A stretch of DNA of 64,000 nt from contig NZ_QURN01000010.1 in assembly GCF_003403035.1 (NCBI RefSeq), positions 1-64,000 on the forward strand. Direction: 5' to 3'. The position numbers and the translations under genes were made by a program. Below are positions 43,163-52,831 of the stretch, piece by piece. The notes under the pieces were generated by a model. The model did no database searches. It saw only the letters and a list, made by a program, of their open reading frames with translations, and had not been told where the DNA came from. Numbering within the stretch: position 1 is the first letter of the stretch; the number at the start of each line of letters is the position of its first letter. The DNA comes from Mesorhizobium denitrificans. GTDB lineage: Bacteria; Pseudomonadota; Alphaproteobacteria; Rhizobiales; Rhizobiaceae.

Positions 43163-43528
43163 TTAGTCGTCGTTGGCGGCGTTTAGTTCAGAGGGCAGAA
43201 TGCCTTGCTCCATTTCGCGCTCGGCAATTGCGCGCGCCACAAGCCGCTTGCGTGACTTCAACAGCGGATCGACAATCAGCCGAAACGCGGACATGCGCGG
43301 GTTGAGATGATGCGACTCGACAGCCGCTTGATCGGCATAAAGTTCATCGATCATGACGCGGTTCGGAATTGGCGCACCATCCTCATCGATGGGCTTATAG
43401 ACCTCGAAACGCAGGCAACCTTCTTCCTCATCAAGCGTACGCTGCGCGTGGTCCTGCATTATGCGAAGGAACTCCGGCTCGGCCCCCTCCAAAGTTTCAA
43501 ATTCAACGATGATGGCTACTTCGGGCAA
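43163..43528 (-). CDS. Antibiotic biosynthesis monooxygenase-fold (ABM) protein, probable quinol monooxygenase
   Basis: A 121-residue ferredoxin-like-fold protein. Motifs include VEFETLEGAEPEFLRIMQDHAQRTLDEEEGCLRFEVYKP and VMIDELYADQAAVESHHLNPRM, the classic ABM pattern. I use TTG 43528 with AGGAG 8 bp upstream. ATG 43564 and GTG 43537 are in frame alternatives; the GTG overlaps the AGGAG. These proteins often act in quinone detoxification or heme metabolism, but many have unproven functions. Confidence 0.8.
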   Translation of the reverse strand: MPEVAIIVEFETLEGAEPEFLRIMQDHAQRTLDEEEGCLRFEVYKPIDEDGAPIPNRVMIDELYADQAAVESHHLNPRMSAFRLIVDPLLKSRKRLVARAIAEREMEQGILPSELNAANDD

Positions 43529-43576
43529 GTGGGGCACTCCTGTTCGGGAGCCACTCTGTAGCATAACGACCGAAAA

Positions 43577-44356
43577 TTAAATTGCGGAAACACCGCCATC
43601 GACCGGAATCGACGCGCCGGTCATGAACGAATTCTTCGGATCGGCGGCAAACATGATCGCTTCGACAACCTCATCAACCTCCGCCAGCCGCTTCATCGGA
43701 ACGCTGCGGGTCAGCTCGGCATAGGCGGCTTCTTCGGATGCCTTGGTGATCTTCAAAAAGGATTGCGCCATCGGCGTGCGTGCATAAGAGGGGCAAACCG
43801 CATTCACGCGAATACCCTTGCTCGCATATTCAATCGCGGCCGTTTTGGTCAGCCCGATCACGCCATGCTTGGCAGCGGCATAAAGCGCCATTTTGGGCGC
43901 AGCGCTTAAACCTGCGGACGAACCGATATTCACCACCGCGCCCGGCCGTTTGGTTTCGCGAAACTGCCGCGACATAGCCGGAAGCTGATATTTCATCGCA
44001 TAGAACACGCCGAGCAGGTTCACGTCGATCACACGGCGTGCTTCTTCGGTGGGCAAATTCGCCAGACTAACAAAGCTGTGCACTATGCCCGCATTGTTGA
44101 GCGCAACATCGAGCTGGCCGAATTTGGAAAGCGCCAGCTTGACCAATGCCTCGGAAAGCTTCTCGTCAGTAATGTCGCCCGCCAGTATTTCCGTCTCGCA
44201 ATCCAGTCGCGATGCCAGTTCCTGCAGCGGCTTTTCATCCAGATCCGACAGCACCAGCCGCGCACCTTCTGCCGCGAAACGCTCGGCGGAGCGGCACCCA
44301 AACCCGCCGGTCGCGCCCGTAAGCAGCACGGTCATGCCTTCAAAGCGTCGGGACAT
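43577..44356 (-). CDS. Short-chain dehydrogenase/reductase
   Basis: A 259-residue classical SDR. The nucleotide-binding TGATGGFG (residues 13-20), NNAG (87-90), Asn113, Ser147, Tyr159 and Lys163 are all present. Asp38-Leu-Asp at the end of beta strand 2 suggests NAD(H) preference. Ends with a typical GASIPVDGGVSAI. It oxidises or reduces a hydroxyl/keto group on an unknown substrate. It may form a unit with the MaoC gene 72 bp upstream on the same strand. Confidence 0.9.
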   Translation of the reverse strand: MSRRFEGMTVLLTGATGGFGCRSAERFAAEGARLVLSDLDEKPLQELASRLDCETEILAGDITDEKLSEALVKLALSKFGQLDVALNNAGIVHSFVSLANLPTEEARRVIDVNLLGVFYAMKYQLPAMSRQFRETKRPGAVVNIGSSAGLSAAPKMALYAAAKHGVIGLTKTAAIEYASKGIRVNAVCPSYARTPMAQSFLKITKASEEAAYAELTRSVPMKRLAEVDEVVEAIMFAADPKNSFMTGASIPVDGGVSAI

Positions 44357-44428
44357 GGATTGAAAATGCTCGCCAGAGTTGTTTCTGCCGCGTTATTGGG
44401 CAATCGGCTACGCCGCGTCAAGCACACA

Positions 44429-44911
44429 TCAGGCAGGATCAGCAGGAGGTTCTACGAAAGCCAGTGTCAGCCACGTCGCGGTGAGTGCCGGCTTTGGTGA
44501 TCCCTCAAGCTCCACTGTCACTTCATGAACGGTTTCAATCCAGCCGGAAGGCCGTGCATAGAGCTTGGTCAGAACGAAGCGAGCGCGGATGCGCGCACCC
44601 GTTTTAACCGGCGCAACAAAGCGCACACGGTCGAAGCCCTGATTGACGCCTATGCTCGCCCCGGCCAACGGTCGCACAGCGTCGAAGGTCATGGCCGAGA
44701 GAAGCGAAAGCGTCAGAAAACCATGTGCGATGGTGCCGCCGAATTGCGTCTCCCGCGCCGCACGCTCAGGGTCGCAATGGATAAACTGGTGATCGTCTGT
44801 CGCATCGGCGAACTGATCGATCATTGTCTGGGTGACGGTGCGCCAAGGCGAAACGCCGACCTCTTGCCCCACCATCGTTTCGGCCAACTCGAAGGATACG
44901 GGTTCAAGCAT
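44429..44911 (-). CDS. MaoC-like (R)-specific enoyl-CoA hydratase
   Basis: A 160-residue single hotdog-fold protein with the hydratase-2 motif around residues 36-71 (FADATDDHQFIHCDPERAA and FGGTIAHGFLTLSLLSAM), including the Asp-His pair of the active site. It would hydrate trans-2-enoyl-CoA to (R)-3-hydroxyacyl-CoA, or act on a related CoA ester. Same strand as the SDR, with a 72-bp gap, consistent with a fatty-acyl or dicarboxylate-CoA pathway. Confidence 0.88.
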   Translation of the reverse strand: MLEPVSFELAETMVGQEVGVSPWRTVTQTMIDQFADATDDHQFIHCDPERAARETQFGGTIAHGFLTLSLLSAMTFDAVRPLAGASIGVNQGFDRVRFVAPVKTGARIRARFVLTKLYARPSGWIETVHEVTVELEGSPKPALTATWLTLAFVEPPADPA

Positions 44912-44981
44912 TCACGCGGTCTCTCATCTTTTTCGAGGCGTGACTGATAGAGGCTGCAGCCCGCATTGTCACCCGCGCATT

Positions 44982-47900
44982 TTATTCAGCCGGATCCATG
45001 CCTGTATAGGCCGCCTCCTCAAGCTCGCGCTTGAGCCGCGCCTCTTCTTCAACCTTCGGAGTTACAAAGCGCCCAAGCAGGAGATAGGCAACCGGCGTTA
45101 AGAACAGCGTCGAGAGCGTCGCCATGCCGAGCCCGCCCACAATCACCCAGCCAAGTGCGATGCGTGCCTCCGCTCCGGCACCGGATGCCAGCACCAGCGG
45201 CAGGCCACCAAGAACCGTACAAATCATGGTCATCATCACCGGGCGAAGGCGGATCGTCGCTGCTTCTTCGATTGCTTGGCGCAGCGCCACACCCTTGTCG
45301 CGCAACTGATTTGCAAACTCGACGATCAGGATGCCGTTCTTGGCCATGACCCCGACGAGCAACACCAGCCCGATCTGGCTATAGGCGTTCAGGCTCGTAT
45401 TGGTCAGCAGCAAAGCATAGATCGCGCAGGCGAGCCCGAGCGGCACCGTCGCCATAATGATGATGGCGCTGACGAAACTCTCGAACTGTGCGGCAAGCAC
45501 GAGCAGGATAATCACCAGCGCGAAGCCGAAAACCGCCAGCATGCCGGTGGACGTTTCGCCCAAGGTCGCAGCTTCCGCCAAGGGAATGATGTAGCTGCCC
45601 GCCGGAAGGAGCGACTCTGAAATGCGCTGCACGTCTTTATACGCATCGCCAAGCGCAAAATTGTCGGCGAGGTTCGAAGTTATCGCCACGGAACGCAATT
45701 GTTGCTCGCGCGTCAGGGTCGGCGGCACAGCAATTTCTTCAAGCGAAGCGATGGTCGCCAGCGGCACGAAACGCCCGTCCGACGTCTTCAGGAACACATT
45801 TTCCAGGTCGGTCGGATCGTTGATCGGATTGGTCGTAGAAAGCAGCTTTACTGGATAGCTTCTGTCTTCGATGAACACATCGGCGATCTCGCGCCCATCC
45901 AGCACTGCCTGCACACCTTCGGCCAGACCGGTAATGTCTATGCCAAGATCGGCCGCGCGCTCGCGGTCGATACGCACACGCAATTGCGGCTGCGTTGCAT
46001 CGTTGGAAAGCCGAGGCTGCTGGAACCGCGGGTCTTTCTCCATTTCGGCCAGTATCTTTGCCGCTGCCTCATTCGCTTTAGCATAGCTGTTCGCCACGAT
46101 GGCAAATTGCAGGCCGCTGCCCGCGCCGCGAATGCCGAGACTATTTGGCTGAAACGGCGTCGCGCGCACGCCCGGCACCTGCTTCACAAGCTGGTTGATC
46201 TCGGCGGCAATCTGCTGCTGTGTGCGCGTGCGCTCGCCCCACGGCGCAAGCGTCATCACCATAAAGCCATTGTTGACTGAGCCGCCCTGCCCCGCATTGG
46301 CGAAGGTAGTCACAATCTCACCGGAGTCGCGCAATGGCTGGATCAGTTTCTCAATCTCGCGCATCTGCGCAGTCGTGTAATCGAGGCTTACGCCCTGCGG
46401 CGCTTGTATACGCAACAGCACCACGGAACGGTCTTCCAATGGCGTCAACTCCTGGCGCACGATACCAAAGGCTAACGCCGCTCCCGCAGCAAAAAGGATC
46501 GAAACGAGCAAAACGATCAGCGGTGCATTGAGACAGGCAACCAGACACCGCCGATAAAGGCGCGCAAGCCAGCCGCCGATGCGCCCGCCAAGTCCATGAT
46601 GCTCACCCGAATGCGGTTTCAACATGCGCGATGCGAGCATGGGGCAGAGCGAAAGGGCAACCACGCAAGAAAGCATCACCGACATAGCCAGCACAAAACC
46701 GAACTCACGGAACAATCCGCCGGTCTGTCCGGGCAGGAACGACAGTGGAACAAAGACGGCAACCAGTGTCGCGGTGGTCGCTACGACTGCAAAAAACACT
46801 TCACGCGTGCCGAGCACAGCCGCCGCGCGCGGACCCATACCCTCATTGCGTCGCCGCACAATGTTTTCGAGCACAACGATTGCATCGTCCACCACGAGGC
46901 CGGTCGCCAAAACAAGCGCAAGCAGCGTGAGGATGTTGATGGAAAAGCCCGCCAGATAGATCGCGGCGATAACACCGATAAGCGCAACGGGCATTGCCAT
47001 CGCGGGGATAAGCGTCGCGCGCCAGTCGAGTAGGAACAGGAAGATCACCAGCAACACAATCGATACCGACAGACCGAGCGCAATTTCCACCTCGTGGATA
47101 GCGCCATCGACAAACGTCGCGTCGTCGCTGGTAACGCGAATGGTCATGCCTTCCGGCAAATTCTTCTGGATTTCGCCGGTTACACGCCGAACGCCTTCGG
47201 AAATATCTAGTGTGTTCGACTCTGCTGCGCGGATTATGCCAAGGCCGATGCCGGTTTTGCCATCCGAGCGCAGGGACGATGCGGCACTCGGGTCCGGCCC
47301 AAGCGTGACGGTTGCCACATCGCCCAAGCGCACATTCTTGCCGATCAGCAAAGCCTCGAATGCTTCCGGCGTGTTCACATCAGCAGTGGTGCGAACCACA
47401 ATGTCCTGATTGGTCGTGGTGATCGACCCAGCCGGCGTAGTGAGCGATATCGACGCAAGCGCATTGCGAATATCCGCGACCGTTCGGCCAAGGCTCGCGA
47501 GCTTCGATTGATCGATGTCGATGCGGAATATCTTCTCGCGGTCGCCGAAAACCTGCACATCGGCCACGCCGGGAACCGCAGCCAGTTCGTCAACGACCTG
47601 ATCCTCGACCAGCACCGTCATGTCTTCGACCGACATGGTGTCGGATGTCACGGCAAGCCGCATCACCGGGCTGGAATTCGCATCCGCTTTCACGATGCGC
47701 GGTGCATCTGCGGTGTCCGGCAGATTATTGGTTACGCGGCTGACAGCATCGCGCATATCCGAGGCGGCGACGTTCAAGTCCACGCCATCGTTGAACTCAA
47801 CCGTCACCTGACTGCGCCCGTAAGACGAACTGGATGAGATGGACTTGACACCGGAGACGCGCGAAACAGCGCCTTCGATCACATCGGTCAATTCCCTGTC

Positions 47901-48104
47901 CACCGTCTCTGCGGCCGCGCCGTCATATTGTGTTGTTACCGTAATGACGGGACGATCCACATCCGGCAATTCGCGAATCTCGACGCCGTAAAAGGCGGCA
48001 AGGCCCGCCACGATAATCAACATATTCAAAACGAAGGCGAGCACCGGGCGCCGCACGAAAAGTGCGGTGATATCGTTCTCGTTCGTGTTGGCGGAAGCAG
48101 ACAT
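44982..48104 (-). CDS. RND efflux transporter permease (AcrB/MexB-like)
   Basis: A 1040-residue inner-membrane proton/drug antiporter with twelve expected spans. The proton-relay Asp pair is in GLVVDDAIVVLENI, and the first span starts at ALFVRRPVLAFVLNML. Two large periplasmic loops hold the porter and docking domains (FGDREKIFRIDIDQSKLASLG in the first). It lies 1 bp after the adaptor gene. No TolC-type outer-membrane gene is adjacent, so it must recruit one encoded elsewhere. Confidence 0.93.
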   Translation of the reverse strand: MSASANTNENDITALFVRRPVLAFVLNMLIIVAGLAAFYGVEIRELPDVDRPVITVTTQYDGAAAETVDRELTDVIEGAVSRVSGVKSISSSSSYGRSQVTVEFNDGVDLNVAASDMRDAVSRVTNNLPDTADAPRIVKADANSSPVMRLAVTSDTMSVEDMTVLVEDQVVDELAAVPGVADVQVFGDREKIFRIDIDQSKLASLGRTVADIRNALASISLTTPAGSITTTNQDIVVRTTADVNTPEAFEALLIGKNVRLGDVATVTLGPDPSAASSLRSDGKTGIGLGIIRAAESNTLDISEGVRRVTGEIQKNLPEGMTIRVTSDDATFVDGAIHEVEIALGLSVSIVLLVIFLFLLDWRATLIPAMAMPVALIGVIAAIYLAGFSINILTLLALVLATGLVVDDAIVVLENIVRRRNEGMGPRAAAVLGTREVFFAVVATTATLVAVFVPLSFLPGQTGGLFREFGFVLAMSVMLSCVVALSLCPMLASRMLKPHSGEHHGLGGRIGGWLARLYRRCLVACLNAPLIVLLVSILFAAGAALAFGIVRQELTPLEDRSVVLLRIQAPQGVSLDYTTAQMREIEKLIQPLRDSGEIVTTFANAGQGGSVNNGFMVMTLAPWGERTRTQQQIAAEINQLVKQVPGVRATPFQPNSLGIRGAGSGLQFAIVANSYAKANEAAAKILAEMEKDPRFQQPRLSNDATQPQLRVRIDRERAADLGIDITGLAEGVQAVLDGREIADVFIEDRSYPVKLLSTTNPINDPTDLENVFLKTSDGRFVPLATIASLEEIAVPPTLTREQQLRSVAITSNLADNFALGDAYKDVQRISESLLPAGSYIIPLAEAATLGETSTGMLAVFGFALVIILLVLAAQFESFVSAIIIMATVPLGLACAIYALLLTNTSLNAYSQIGLVLLVGVMAKNGILIVEFANQLRDKGVALRQAIEEAATIRLRPVMMTMICTVLGGLPLVLASGAGAEARIALGWVIVGGLGMATLSTLFLTPVAYLLLGRFVTPKVEEEARLKRELEEAAYTGMDPAE

Positions 48105-48105
48105 T

Positions 48106-49269
48106 TCAGCCGCCGCTCACAACGGTCGCGTTGCCGTTCGCGCTCGTGTCACGCCCCGCGATACGCAAAGCGCTGCCCTGTCTCACCAGATGGACGCCCT
48201 GTGTTACGACCATCTCGCCTTCGGTGACATTGCCCTGAACCAGCACCGTTTCGGTGTTGCGCTGAACGATGCGAACCGGAACGCGCTCACCCTTGCCATC
48301 GCGCACGACCCAGACGAATGCGCCGTCCGATCCCCATTGGATCGCAAGCGGTTCGACCGCCGGATATGTATCGCCCGGAAATTTCATGGTCACTTGAAAC
48401 GACATGCCCGCGCGCAGGCGGTCATCCTTATTCTGGATCGTCGCCTGCACCTGCATCGTGCGGCTCGTCTGATCCAGCCTGTTATCGACAGCAGTGATCT
48501 TGCCTTCCAGTATATCGCCGGGTCGTGCTACCGGCGAAGCACTCACGGGTTGGCCCACAACGATCTCACTGGCAAAACGTTCAGGCACCCAGAAATCGAC
48601 CTTGATGCTGGAGCGATCATCGATCGTCGCGATAGGCGTCTGGGTGGTAACATAGTCCCCGACCTCAATCGGCAGAATGCCCACAATGCCCGCGATCGGA
48701 GAACGCACAGAGCGACGGGCCAGCGCCAATTCGGCGTTGCGCTGTTCCAGCTTGGCATTGCTGAGCACGATTTCGGCATCTGCAAACTGGACTGCCGTGG
48801 CCGTGTTCGTCGTGCGAAGCGCGCGCACACGTTCCAGTTTCGTCGTTGCGTCCTCGACGGAAAGGTTTGCGCGGTCAAGTGCGATTTCCTCGGAGTCGGA
48901 ATCGAGCTTCGCCAACATCGTTCCAACATCAACCTTGCCGCCCGGCTGAACGCTGATCCCAACAATGCGGCCCGCCACAAACGGATTGACCACCACCGAC
49001 GCATTCGCTTGCCCTGTGCCGATAGCGGAAAGCCTGTCATTGATTGTCGCGGAAGTTACCGCAGCGGCTATCACTTCGCTCGGTCCGCGTTGTCCGCCTG
49101 AACCATTGCCGTTACCGGAACCGGACCCGCGGGCAGCGTTTTCAACAGTTCCTACGTTGAACCCAAGTCCAGCCAATGTCTGCTTTGCACCGGGGAAGAA
49201 AAAGAACCAAAGCACGCCCGCGGCAATCAATATCGCCAGCGCCAAAACCAGTTGCTTCCAGGCGGCCAT
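48106..49269 (-). CDS. RND efflux periplasmic adaptor (MFP) subunit
   Basis: A 387-residue membrane fusion protein that links the pump to an outer-membrane channel. The N-terminus is a single signal-anchor (LVLALAILIAAGVLWFFFF), then a Gly/Ser/Asn-rich linker (residues 47-60), the lipoyl/barrel halves (GRIVGISVQPGGKVDVGTMLAKLDSD and SIAGIVGILPIEVGDYV-like) and an alpha-helical hairpin. It has no lipobox cysteine. First gene of the two-gene pump operon. Confidence 0.92.
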   Translation of the reverse strand: MAAWKQLVLALAILIAAGVLWFFFFPGAKQTLAGLGFNVGTVENAARGSGSGNGNGSGGQRGPSEVIAAAVTSATINDRLSAIGTGQANASVVVNPFVAGRIVGISVQPGGKVDVGTMLAKLDSDSEEIALDRANLSVEDATTKLERVRALRTTNTATAVQFADAEIVLSNAKLEQRNAELALARRSVRSPIAGIVGILPIEVGDYVTTQTPIATIDDRSSIKVDFWVPERFASEIVVGQPVSASPVARPGDILEGKITAVDNRLDQTSRTMQVQATIQNKDDRLRAGMSFQVTMKFPGDTYPAVEPLAIQWGSDGAFVWVVRDGKGERVPVRIVQRNTETVLVQGNVTEGEMVVTQGVHLVRQGSALRIAGRDTSANGNATVVSGG

Positions 49270-49440
49270 GCAAACTCCAGATCATTTCTGCCTTAGCGCG
49301 GCTTTGATGCGGGCCGTTAATCAATCATAGCCCAGCGCGCCAAACCCGCTAGAGGATAGCGATCACCTTTATGGCAAGGGCACCCTAGCGGCACCTTAAA
49401 ATTCTGTAACAAACGAAATTGTTATTCGCGTAACAGAGGC

Positions 49441-50268
49441 TTACCGCAGAGATTCAATGTCCTGCATTCGCTTTGCCCCTTGGTCCGCGCGCTCGCGTGT
49501 CACTGCATCAATCAGCGTTTCCGCCAGAACAAACAGCGCGGCAGACGAATCCCATGCTGAGGGAGACGCCGTGCGCGCTGAAATGACATGTCGCGCAAAA
49601 CGGGCGATAGGCGAAACCCATTGATCGGTGAACAGAATGATGGTGACTCCCCGGCGCGCGGCCTTTTCAGCGAAGTCAGCAAGGCCGGTCTGATATCGGC
49701 GTATGTCGAAAGCCACCAGACAATCCTTCTTGCCCATGTCTGCCAGCTTGTCGCGCCATGTGCTTTCCTGCCCTGCAAGATGCACGACGCCCGGCCGCAA
49801 CAGCGCGAGATGCGCCGCCAGATAGCGCGCAATCGGATCGCTGAAACGCCCGCCTGAAAGGTAAAGCCTGCTTCGCGGATCGGACAGGCGCGTCGCCACC
49901 GCAGAAAATTGCTTGGCGGAAATATGCTGGAACGTCTCGCGTATGTTTTCGACGGCAGAATCCACAATGGTCGCCGCCTCGGCAGGCGCCACCTTGGTCG
50001 GCATCACAGTTCGCGAAAGTGGCGACTGCAACTGTGCGGCGAGTTCCGCCTGCAGCGCGGCTTGAAAATCAGGATAGTTCTGGAAGCCCAGGCGCGCGAC
50101 AAATCGCAGGATCGTGGGCGAGGAAACTTCGGCCTGCTGCGCAAACTCCGCCACCGTTCGCAGCCCGATCAACGGATAGTTCGCAATTAGCGTCTGCGCA
50201 GCGCGGCGCTCACCCGCCGGCATCTGGTCGATGCGGTCCGCTATACGCTCTGCAACGCTAGGTTCCAT
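49441..50268 (-). CDS. RpiR/MurR family transcriptional regulator
   Basis: A 275-residue regulator with an N-terminal HTH (AEFAQQAEVSSPTILRFVARLGF, about residues 40-62) and a C-terminal SIS sugar-isomerase-like domain (LYLSGGRFSDPIARYLA, DCLVAFDIRRYQTGLADFAEKAARRG). The ATG is preceded by GGAAGGGG. It is divergent from the amine/gamma-glutamyl cluster, with 144 bp between starts, and so is its probable regulator. The SIS domain suggests a phosphosugar-like effector, but in this group other small ligands are known. Confidence 0.9.
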   Translation of the reverse strand: MEPSVAERIADRIDQMPAGERRAAQTLIANYPLIGLRTVAEFAQQAEVSSPTILRFVARLGFQNYPDFQAALQAELAAQLQSPLSRTVMPTKVAPAEAATIVDSAVENIRETFQHISAKQFSAVATRLSDPRSRLYLSGGRFSDPIARYLAAHLALLRPGVVHLAGQESTWRDKLADMGKKDCLVAFDIRRYQTGLADFAEKAARRGVTIILFTDQWVSPIARFARHVISARTASPSAWDSSAALFVLAETLIDAVTRERADQGAKRMQDIESLR

Positions 50269-50343
50269 GCCCCTTCCCCTTCGCATTCTGTTATGAATCC
50301 GCAAACGGCTAAAAAACACGTTTGACAATGGCAGAAAATTTGT

Positions 50344-50385
50344 ATGAATTCATCCATAATGACAATTTTTTGAACGATACGTATC
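50344..50385. promoter_or_regulatory. Two palindromes in RpiR/amidohydrolase control region
   Basis: Perfect 10-bp palindromes ATGAATTCAT (50344-50353) and GATACGTATC (50376-50385) are 32 bp apart centre to centre, about three helical turns. They lie in the AT-rich stretch between the divergent genes at 50268 and 50413, and are candidate binding sites for the RpiR regulator. Confidence 0.45.
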
Positions 50386-50412
50386 ATTCGTTACAAGGCC
50401 CGAGGGAGCCAT

Positions 50413-51237
50413 ATGGAGCAAATGAACGCAGATCAGGCGTTCGAGTCCGTTCGAGTTTCGAACAGGCATGGCACGAGTCCCTTCGTACTTATCTGCGATC
50501 ACGCCTCAAATTTCGTGCCTGCTGAGTTCGGCACACTCGGTCTGAAAAAAGACGACCTCACGAAGCATATCGCCTGGGATCCGGGCGCAGCGCCCGTTGC
50601 GCAGATGATGTCCGAATTGATGGACGCGCCACTGATCGAATCCGGCATTTCACGTTTGATCATCGACTGTAATCGTCCGCTAGATGCGCCGGACCTGATC
50701 TGGGAGGTCAGCGAAACGACGCCCATTCCGGGAAATCAAAATCTCAATAAGGCTCAGCGTGCCGAGCGCGTGGCTCTGGCTTACGATCCGTTTCACACGG
50801 CAATTGACGAACTGGTCGAAACGCGCCTTTCGCAAGGCAGAGAAACAAACCTTGTTTCCATTCACTCTTTCACGCCCGTGTATAAAGGCGTTTCCCGGCC
50901 CTGGCATATCGGCATTCTTCACGACGAAGACTTGCGTCTCTCAACGCCGCTTATTCTGGAACTGCAACGAGGCGATGACATCGTCGTTGGCGACAATGAA
51001 CCATATTCGCCGGCGGATCGCGTTTACTTCACGCTGGAGAGGCATGGGCGTGCACATGGCCTCGCCTGCGTAATGATCGAAATTCGAAATGATGAAATTC
51101 AAAACGAAGCCGCTCAATCGAGGTGGGCAAAGCGGCTTGCGGAAATATTGGGGCCGGAAGAATCCGGCGAGACGAAGACTATCGAGAGACCAAAAGCGTC
51201 GACAAGCGCGCCTCGAGTGATTGGGACAACGGACTAA
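50413..51237 (+). CDS. N-formylglutamate amidohydrolase-family protein
   Basis: A 274-residue hydrolase of the N-formylglutamate amidohydrolase (HutG-like) family. Family features are FVLICDHASNFVP (metal-binding Asp-His), RLIIDCNRPLDAPDLI, LVSIHSFTPVYKG and RPWHIGILH. The C-terminal 25 residues are an unconserved charged tail. Its neighbours (GS-like ligase, ALDH, ADH) lack histidine-degradation genes, so instead of N-formylglutamate it may remove a gamma-glutamyl group from a pathway product. That is inference. First gene of the cluster. Confidence 0.82.
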   Translation: MEQMNADQAFESVRVSNRHGTSPFVLICDHASNFVPAEFGTLGLKKDDLTKHIAWDPGAAPVAQMMSELMDAPLIESGISRLIIDCNRPLDAPDLIWEVSETTPIPGNQNLNKAQRAERVALAYDPFHTAIDELVETRLSQGRETNLVSIHSFTPVYKGVSRPWHIGILHDEDLRLSTPLILELQRGDDIVVGDNEPYSPADRVYFTLERHGRAHGLACVMIEIRNDEIQNEAAQSRWAKRLAEILGPEESGETKTIERPKASTSAPRVIGTTD

Positions 51238-51255
51238 AGCCAAAAGGGGAACGTT

Positions 51256-52815
51256 ATGGCAGCACCGGGTTATTCCGAAAAAGACAAGCATGAGGACATG
51301 AAGGTCCTCCACGGCATGGGCTATGCGCAGGAACTCGAAAGGCGCATGAGTTCATTTTCCAACTTCGCCGTCTCCTTCTCGATTATCTGCATTCTTTCCG
51401 GCGGCATCAATTCGCTGGCGCAGGCGACGTCCGGAGCGGGCGGCGCGGCGATCGGCATCGGCTGGCCGATCGGCTGCTTCGTTTCGCTGGTGTTCGCTGT
51501 CGCCATGGCGCAGATCAGCTCGGCCTATCCAACGGCGGGCGGCCTCTATCACTGGGGCTCGATCCTCGGCAACCGCTTCACCGGTTGGCTCACCGCGTGG
51601 TTCAACCTGCTCGGCCTCGTCACGGTTCTCGGTGCGATCAACGTCGGCACCTACTATTTCTTCATGGGTTCGTTCGGCACGCCCTATTTCGGGCTGGAAG
51701 ACACGACGACGGTGCGTATCATCTTCCTGGTGATCATCACCGGCGTTCAGGCGCTGGTAAACCACATGGGCATCGGCCTCACCGCCAAGCTCACCGATTT
51801 CTCCGGCTATCTGATCTTCGCGACCTCGATCATCCTGGCGATCGTGTGCCTTGCCGCCGCCGACAGCTTCGAGATCGGGCGCCTGTTCACCTTCGCCAAC
51901 TATTCCGGAGAAGCCGGCGCCAATGTGTGGCCAACAAACTCCTCGACCTGGGTCTTCCTGCTCGGCCTTTTGCTGCCGATCTATACCATCACCGGCTATG
52001 ACGCTTCGGCGCACACGTCGGAGGAAACCCTGAAGGCAGCGCATAACGTTCCCCGCGCCATGGTCAGTTCGGTGCTGTGGTCGGCGCTGTTCGGCTACAT
52101 CATGCTCTGCTCGTTCGTCCTTATGCTGCCTAGCATGGACGAGGCAGCGGCGCAGGGCTGGAACGTGTTCTTCTGGGCGATGGAGCAACAGGTTCATCCA
52201 GTCATAAAGGACCTGCTCTACCTTGCCATCCTCGCGGCGCAGTGGCTGTGCGGTCTGGCGACCGTCACGTCGGTGTCGCGCATGATCTTCGCCTTCTCGC
52301 GCGATGGCGGCCTGCCCGCTTCGAAAGCGCTGGCCAAGGTCAGCCCAACCTACCGCACGCCTGTGGCGGCGATCTGGACGGGCTCGATCCTGGCAGTGCT
52401 GTTCGTCTGGGGTTCGTCGCTGGTCTCGATCGGCGATACGCCGGTCTACACCATCGTCGTCGCCTGCACGGTCATCTTCCTATTCTTCTCCTTCACGATC
52501 CCGATCGCGCTGGGTCTGCTCACTTGGGGCACCTCGAAGTGGGACAAGATGGGTCCGTGGGACCTCGGCGAAGGCGTCTTCAAGCTGTTCGCCGTTCTGT
52601 CGATTCTCGCGATGATCTTGATCTTCGTGCTCGGCATTCAGCCGCCAAACGATTGGGCGCTGTATATCACTGTCGGGTTCCTCGTCGTCACCGGCATCGT
52701 CTGGTTCGGCTTCGAGGCGCGCCGTTTCCGTGGCCCGCCCATCGGTGATGAGGTTGCGAAGCGCGCTGCCGAAATCGCCGCTGCCGAGCGGGCTGTCGGC
52801 GAAACTGGCAAGTAA
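51256..52815 (+). CDS. APC family amino acid/amine permease
   Basis: A 519-residue transporter with about twelve spans. A charged N-terminus is followed by ELERRMSSFSNFAVSFSIICILSGGINSL, the pattern of GABA/choline-like APC permeases, then ITGYDASAHTSEETLKAAHNVPRAMVSSVLWSA in the mid part. It imports an amino acid or amine by ion coupling. GGGG precedes the ATG and the gene lies 18 bp after the amidohydrolase gene. A Rho-independent terminator follows its stop. Its third-position bases look GC-richer than those of its neighbours. Confidence 0.88.
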   Translation: MAAPGYSEKDKHEDMKVLHGMGYAQELERRMSSFSNFAVSFSIICILSGGINSLAQATSGAGGAAIGIGWPIGCFVSLVFAVAMAQISSAYPTAGGLYHWGSILGNRFTGWLTAWFNLLGLVTVLGAINVGTYYFFMGSFGTPYFGLEDTTTVRIIFLVIITGVQALVNHMGIGLTAKLTDFSGYLIFATSIILAIVCLAAADSFEIGRLFTFANYSGEAGANVWPTNSSTWVFLLGLLLPIYTITGYDASAHTSEETLKAAHNVPRAMVSSVLWSALFGYIMLCSFVLMLPSMDEAAAQGWNVFFWAMEQQVHPVIKDLLYLAILAAQWLCGLATVTSVSRMIFAFSRDGGLPASKALAKVSPTYRTPVAAIWTGSILAVLFVWGSSLVSIGDTPVYTIVVACTVIFLFFSFTIPIALGLLTWGTSKWDKMGPWDLGEGVFKLFAVLSILAMILIFVLGIQPPNDWALYITVGFLVVTGIVWFGFEARRFRGPPIGDEVAKRAAEIAAAERAVGETGK

Positions 52816-52831
52816 ATTCTTGATCCGACTG

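Noticed and set aside
50413-51237. Histidine-degradation gene hutG
   Set aside because: No hutH, hutU or hutI gene is nearby. The ligase, permease and dehydrogenases around it point to another substrate, so the symbol was withheld.
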